11,562 bases of DNA from NCBI GenBank assembly GCA_030430835.1, contig JAUIKJ010000049.1, forward strand, positions 1-11,562, read 5' to 3'. Position numbers and translations under genes: made by a program. Source of the DNA: Candidatus Hydrogenedentota bacterium. GTDB taxonomy: Bacteria; Hydrogenedentota; Hydrogenedentia; Hydrogenedentales; JAEUWI01. The notes beneath the pieces were generated by a model that was not told the origin of the DNA, did no database searches, and saw only the letters and a list, made by a program, of their open reading frames with translations. Positions 10,371 through 11,562 of the stretch are shown here, in pieces (the first letter of the stretch is position 1; the number at the start of each line of letters is the position of its first letter).

Positions 10371-11163
10371 CCCCTTTCTGTTGCCTTTTATGCAGCGCGC
10401 GTTGATCGGCGGGATTCTGGTCGGTGCGATTACCGGCTACTTTGGCGGCTTCGTGGTGCAACGCCGCATGGCCTTCCTGGGGAGTGGTCTTGCGCACGCG
10501 GCTTTCGGCGGGGTTGCGCTGGGCTTGCTCCTCGGCCTGCCGCCGATGGGGACGGCGTTGCCTTTTACCGTGGCTGTGGCGTTGGGTGTGGTGTGGCTGC
10601 GCGCTCGCACCGTGCTCGCGGAGGATACGGCCATTGGCGTCTTCTTTGCCGTGGCCATGGCGCTCGGCATCATCTTCCTCTCCGTACGGGAGGGCTACGC
10701 AGGCGATGCCTATACGTACCTCTTCGGTTCGATTCTGGCCATTACCTGGGGAGACATAGGCCTGACGGCTGCGGCCCTCGCGGCGACCGCGTTTACACTG
10801 CCGCTCTGGCCGCGCTGGGCCTACGCAACCTTTGACCGCACCCTGGCACGCGCCGATCGCCTCAAGGTATCCCGCGACGACGCGTTACTCGCCGTCGGTA
10901 TCGCACTGGCCGTGGTCGTTTCTGTCAAGGTGGTGGGAATTGTACTGCTCGCGGCCTTTCTTGTGTTGCCCGCGGCAACGGCACGGCTTCTGTCCCAGAC
11001 CTTCGCGGGGATGACCTTGCGCTCGGTTCTCATTGGGGTAGGTACCGCGATCGCTGGGCTCTACCTGTCCTACTATGCGGATCTGCCCAGCGGTCCCTGT
11101 ATAGTGCTCAGCCAGGCGGCGCTCTTTTTCGCTGCGCTGGCGCTCGGAGCAACCCGGCGCTAA
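10363..11163 (+). CDS. znuB: ZnuB-type ABC-3 family membrane permease
   Basis: 266 residues from ATG 10363. A longer open frame from 10270 lies within znuC, and its added residues are not permease-like. About eight hydrophobic segments. Family hallmarks: GSGLAHAAFGGVALG near 46-60, GYAGDAYTYLFGSILAI, a VGIVLLAAFLVLPAATARLL core and LSYYADLPSGPCIVL near the end. It forms the transmembrane channel for the metal delivered by ZnuA. Last gene of the overlapping znuACB operon; the TAA stop is followed 9 bp later by the end of a convergent gene, with no obvious terminator between. Confidence 0.92.
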   Translation: MLDPFLLPFMQRALIGGILVGAITGYFGGFVVQRRMAFLGSGLAHAAFGGVALGLLLGLPPMGTALPFTVAVALGVVWLRARTVLAEDTAIGVFFAVAMALGIIFLSVREGYAGDAYTYLFGSILAITWGDIGLTAAALAATAFTLPLWPRWAYATFDRTLARADRLKVSRDDALLAVGIALAVVVSVKVVGIVLLAAFLVLPAATARLLSQTFAGMTLRSVLIGVGTAIAGLYLSYYADLPSGPCIVLSQAALFFAALALGATRR

Positions 11164-11172
11164 GCCCCCGGC

Positions 11173-11562
11173 CTATTCGTCGAGGTTGAGGATCTCGATC
11201 TTGCGGAACTCGACGGGGTGGCTCTCGGACTGTAGCGAAATGTAGCCGTGGTCCAAGGTCAGGTCATCGTCCTGGATGAGCTTTTGTGCGTCCTTGTCCT
11301 TGGGATCGAGTTGCGGCTTCTGGTACTCGAGCACGAGTTCGCCGTTGATGAAGTGCTTCACCGATTCGTCGCCACGGACTTCGACTTCGGAGACGACCCA
11401 CTGTTCGCCGTGGTAGGTCTCGGAATCCGAATTGGTGCAGTGCGGGCGAAAGAGCTTACCGTTGATCTCTACGTTTGTGCCGGGGGTGCAGAGGTTGCCG
11501 GTCGTGCGGTCTTTTTCGCCGTCGCCACCGAGCAACCGCACCTCGATCGACACCGGGAATTC
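11173..11562 (-). CDS. DUF1080 / 3-keto-disaccharide hydrolase-like protein, C-terminal part (cut by window end)
   Basis: 129 residues in frame to the right edge, with no stop before it; the start lies outside the window. A GTG at 11553 is not a credible start because the frame reads EFPVSIEVRLLGGDG without a break. The visible part matches the C-terminal half of the DUF1080 concanavalin-like fold: SIEVRLLGGDGEKDRTTGN, CTPGTNV, TYHGEQWV, FINGELVLEY and GYISLQSESHPVEFRKIEI. Members act on or bind sugars and are abundant in Planctomycetota, Verrucomicrobiota and related groups, often secreted. No functional link to the zinc genes is implied. Stop is TAG. Confidence 0.85.
   Translation of the reverse strand, partial: EFPVSIEVRLLGGDGEKDRTTGNLCTPGTNVEINGKLFRPHCTNSDSETYHGEQWVVSEVEVRGDESVKHFINGELVLEYQKPQLDPKDKDAQKLIQDDDLTLDHGYISLQSESHPVEFRKIEILNLDE

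Overview
The window is GC-rich bacterial DNA holding two unrelated gene blocks, a repeat-rich left flank, and a partial gene cut by the right edge. The suggested source is a Gram-negative-type environmental bacterium, perhaps from the Planctomycetota/Verrucomicrobiota/Hydrogenedentota range. Reasons are a giant secreted Gly-rich/Ig-domain protein with a C-terminal anchor-like tail, a DUF1080 (3-keto-disaccharide hydrolase-like) gene, and 'gtcatt(c/t)cgaacg'-type intergenic repeats. This placement is inference; no rRNA or other marker is present.

Layout. 1-950 is non-coding and repeat-rich: two near-identical copies of a ~126-bp repeat (1-126, 481-608) flank the C-terminal remnant of a DDE transposase and reiterated IS-end-like motifs. 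Two inverted repeats and an 8-copy 7-bp tandem array follow. 873-1296 holds nothing recognised. 1349-5674 (minus) encodes a 1441-residue secreted protein: signal peptide, beta-rich N-terminus, ~370-residue glycine-rich region with collagen-like stretches, a middle domain, seven Ig-like repeats, and a tail of LP-x-AGG, hydrophobic segment and basic end. It has a good ribosome binding site, a plausible sigma70-type promoter and a ~200-nt leader with several hairpins; a strong hairpin follows the stop.

6051-11163 is a divergent metal-homeostasis cluster. On the minus strand, a Fur-family (Zur/PerR-like) repressor gene is followed 9 bp later by a ZntA/CadA-type Zn/Cd P-type ATPase, which is complete except for one in-frame amber codon at 7557-7559. 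On the plus strand, znuA-znuC-znuB overlap one another and encode an ABC importer for zinc or a related metal (His-rich binding lipoprotein, ATPase with His-rich tail, ABC-3 permease). The intergenic region 8607-8778 carries a good promoter for the minus operon, an 8-bp inverted repeat and a perfect 10-bp palindrome. A natural reading is that one metal-sensing repressor controls import and sits next to an exporter. The exporter appears disrupted, unless the amber codon is a sequencing error or is read through. TAG is used as the normal terminal stop in three genes here, so codon reassignment is unlikely.

11173-11562 (minus) is the C-terminal part of a DUF1080 protein, convergent with znuB across 9 bp and running off the window end, which is an EcoRI sequence (gaattc). 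Most other long open frames, especially those antisense to the glycine-rich gene, are shadows produced by high GC content.
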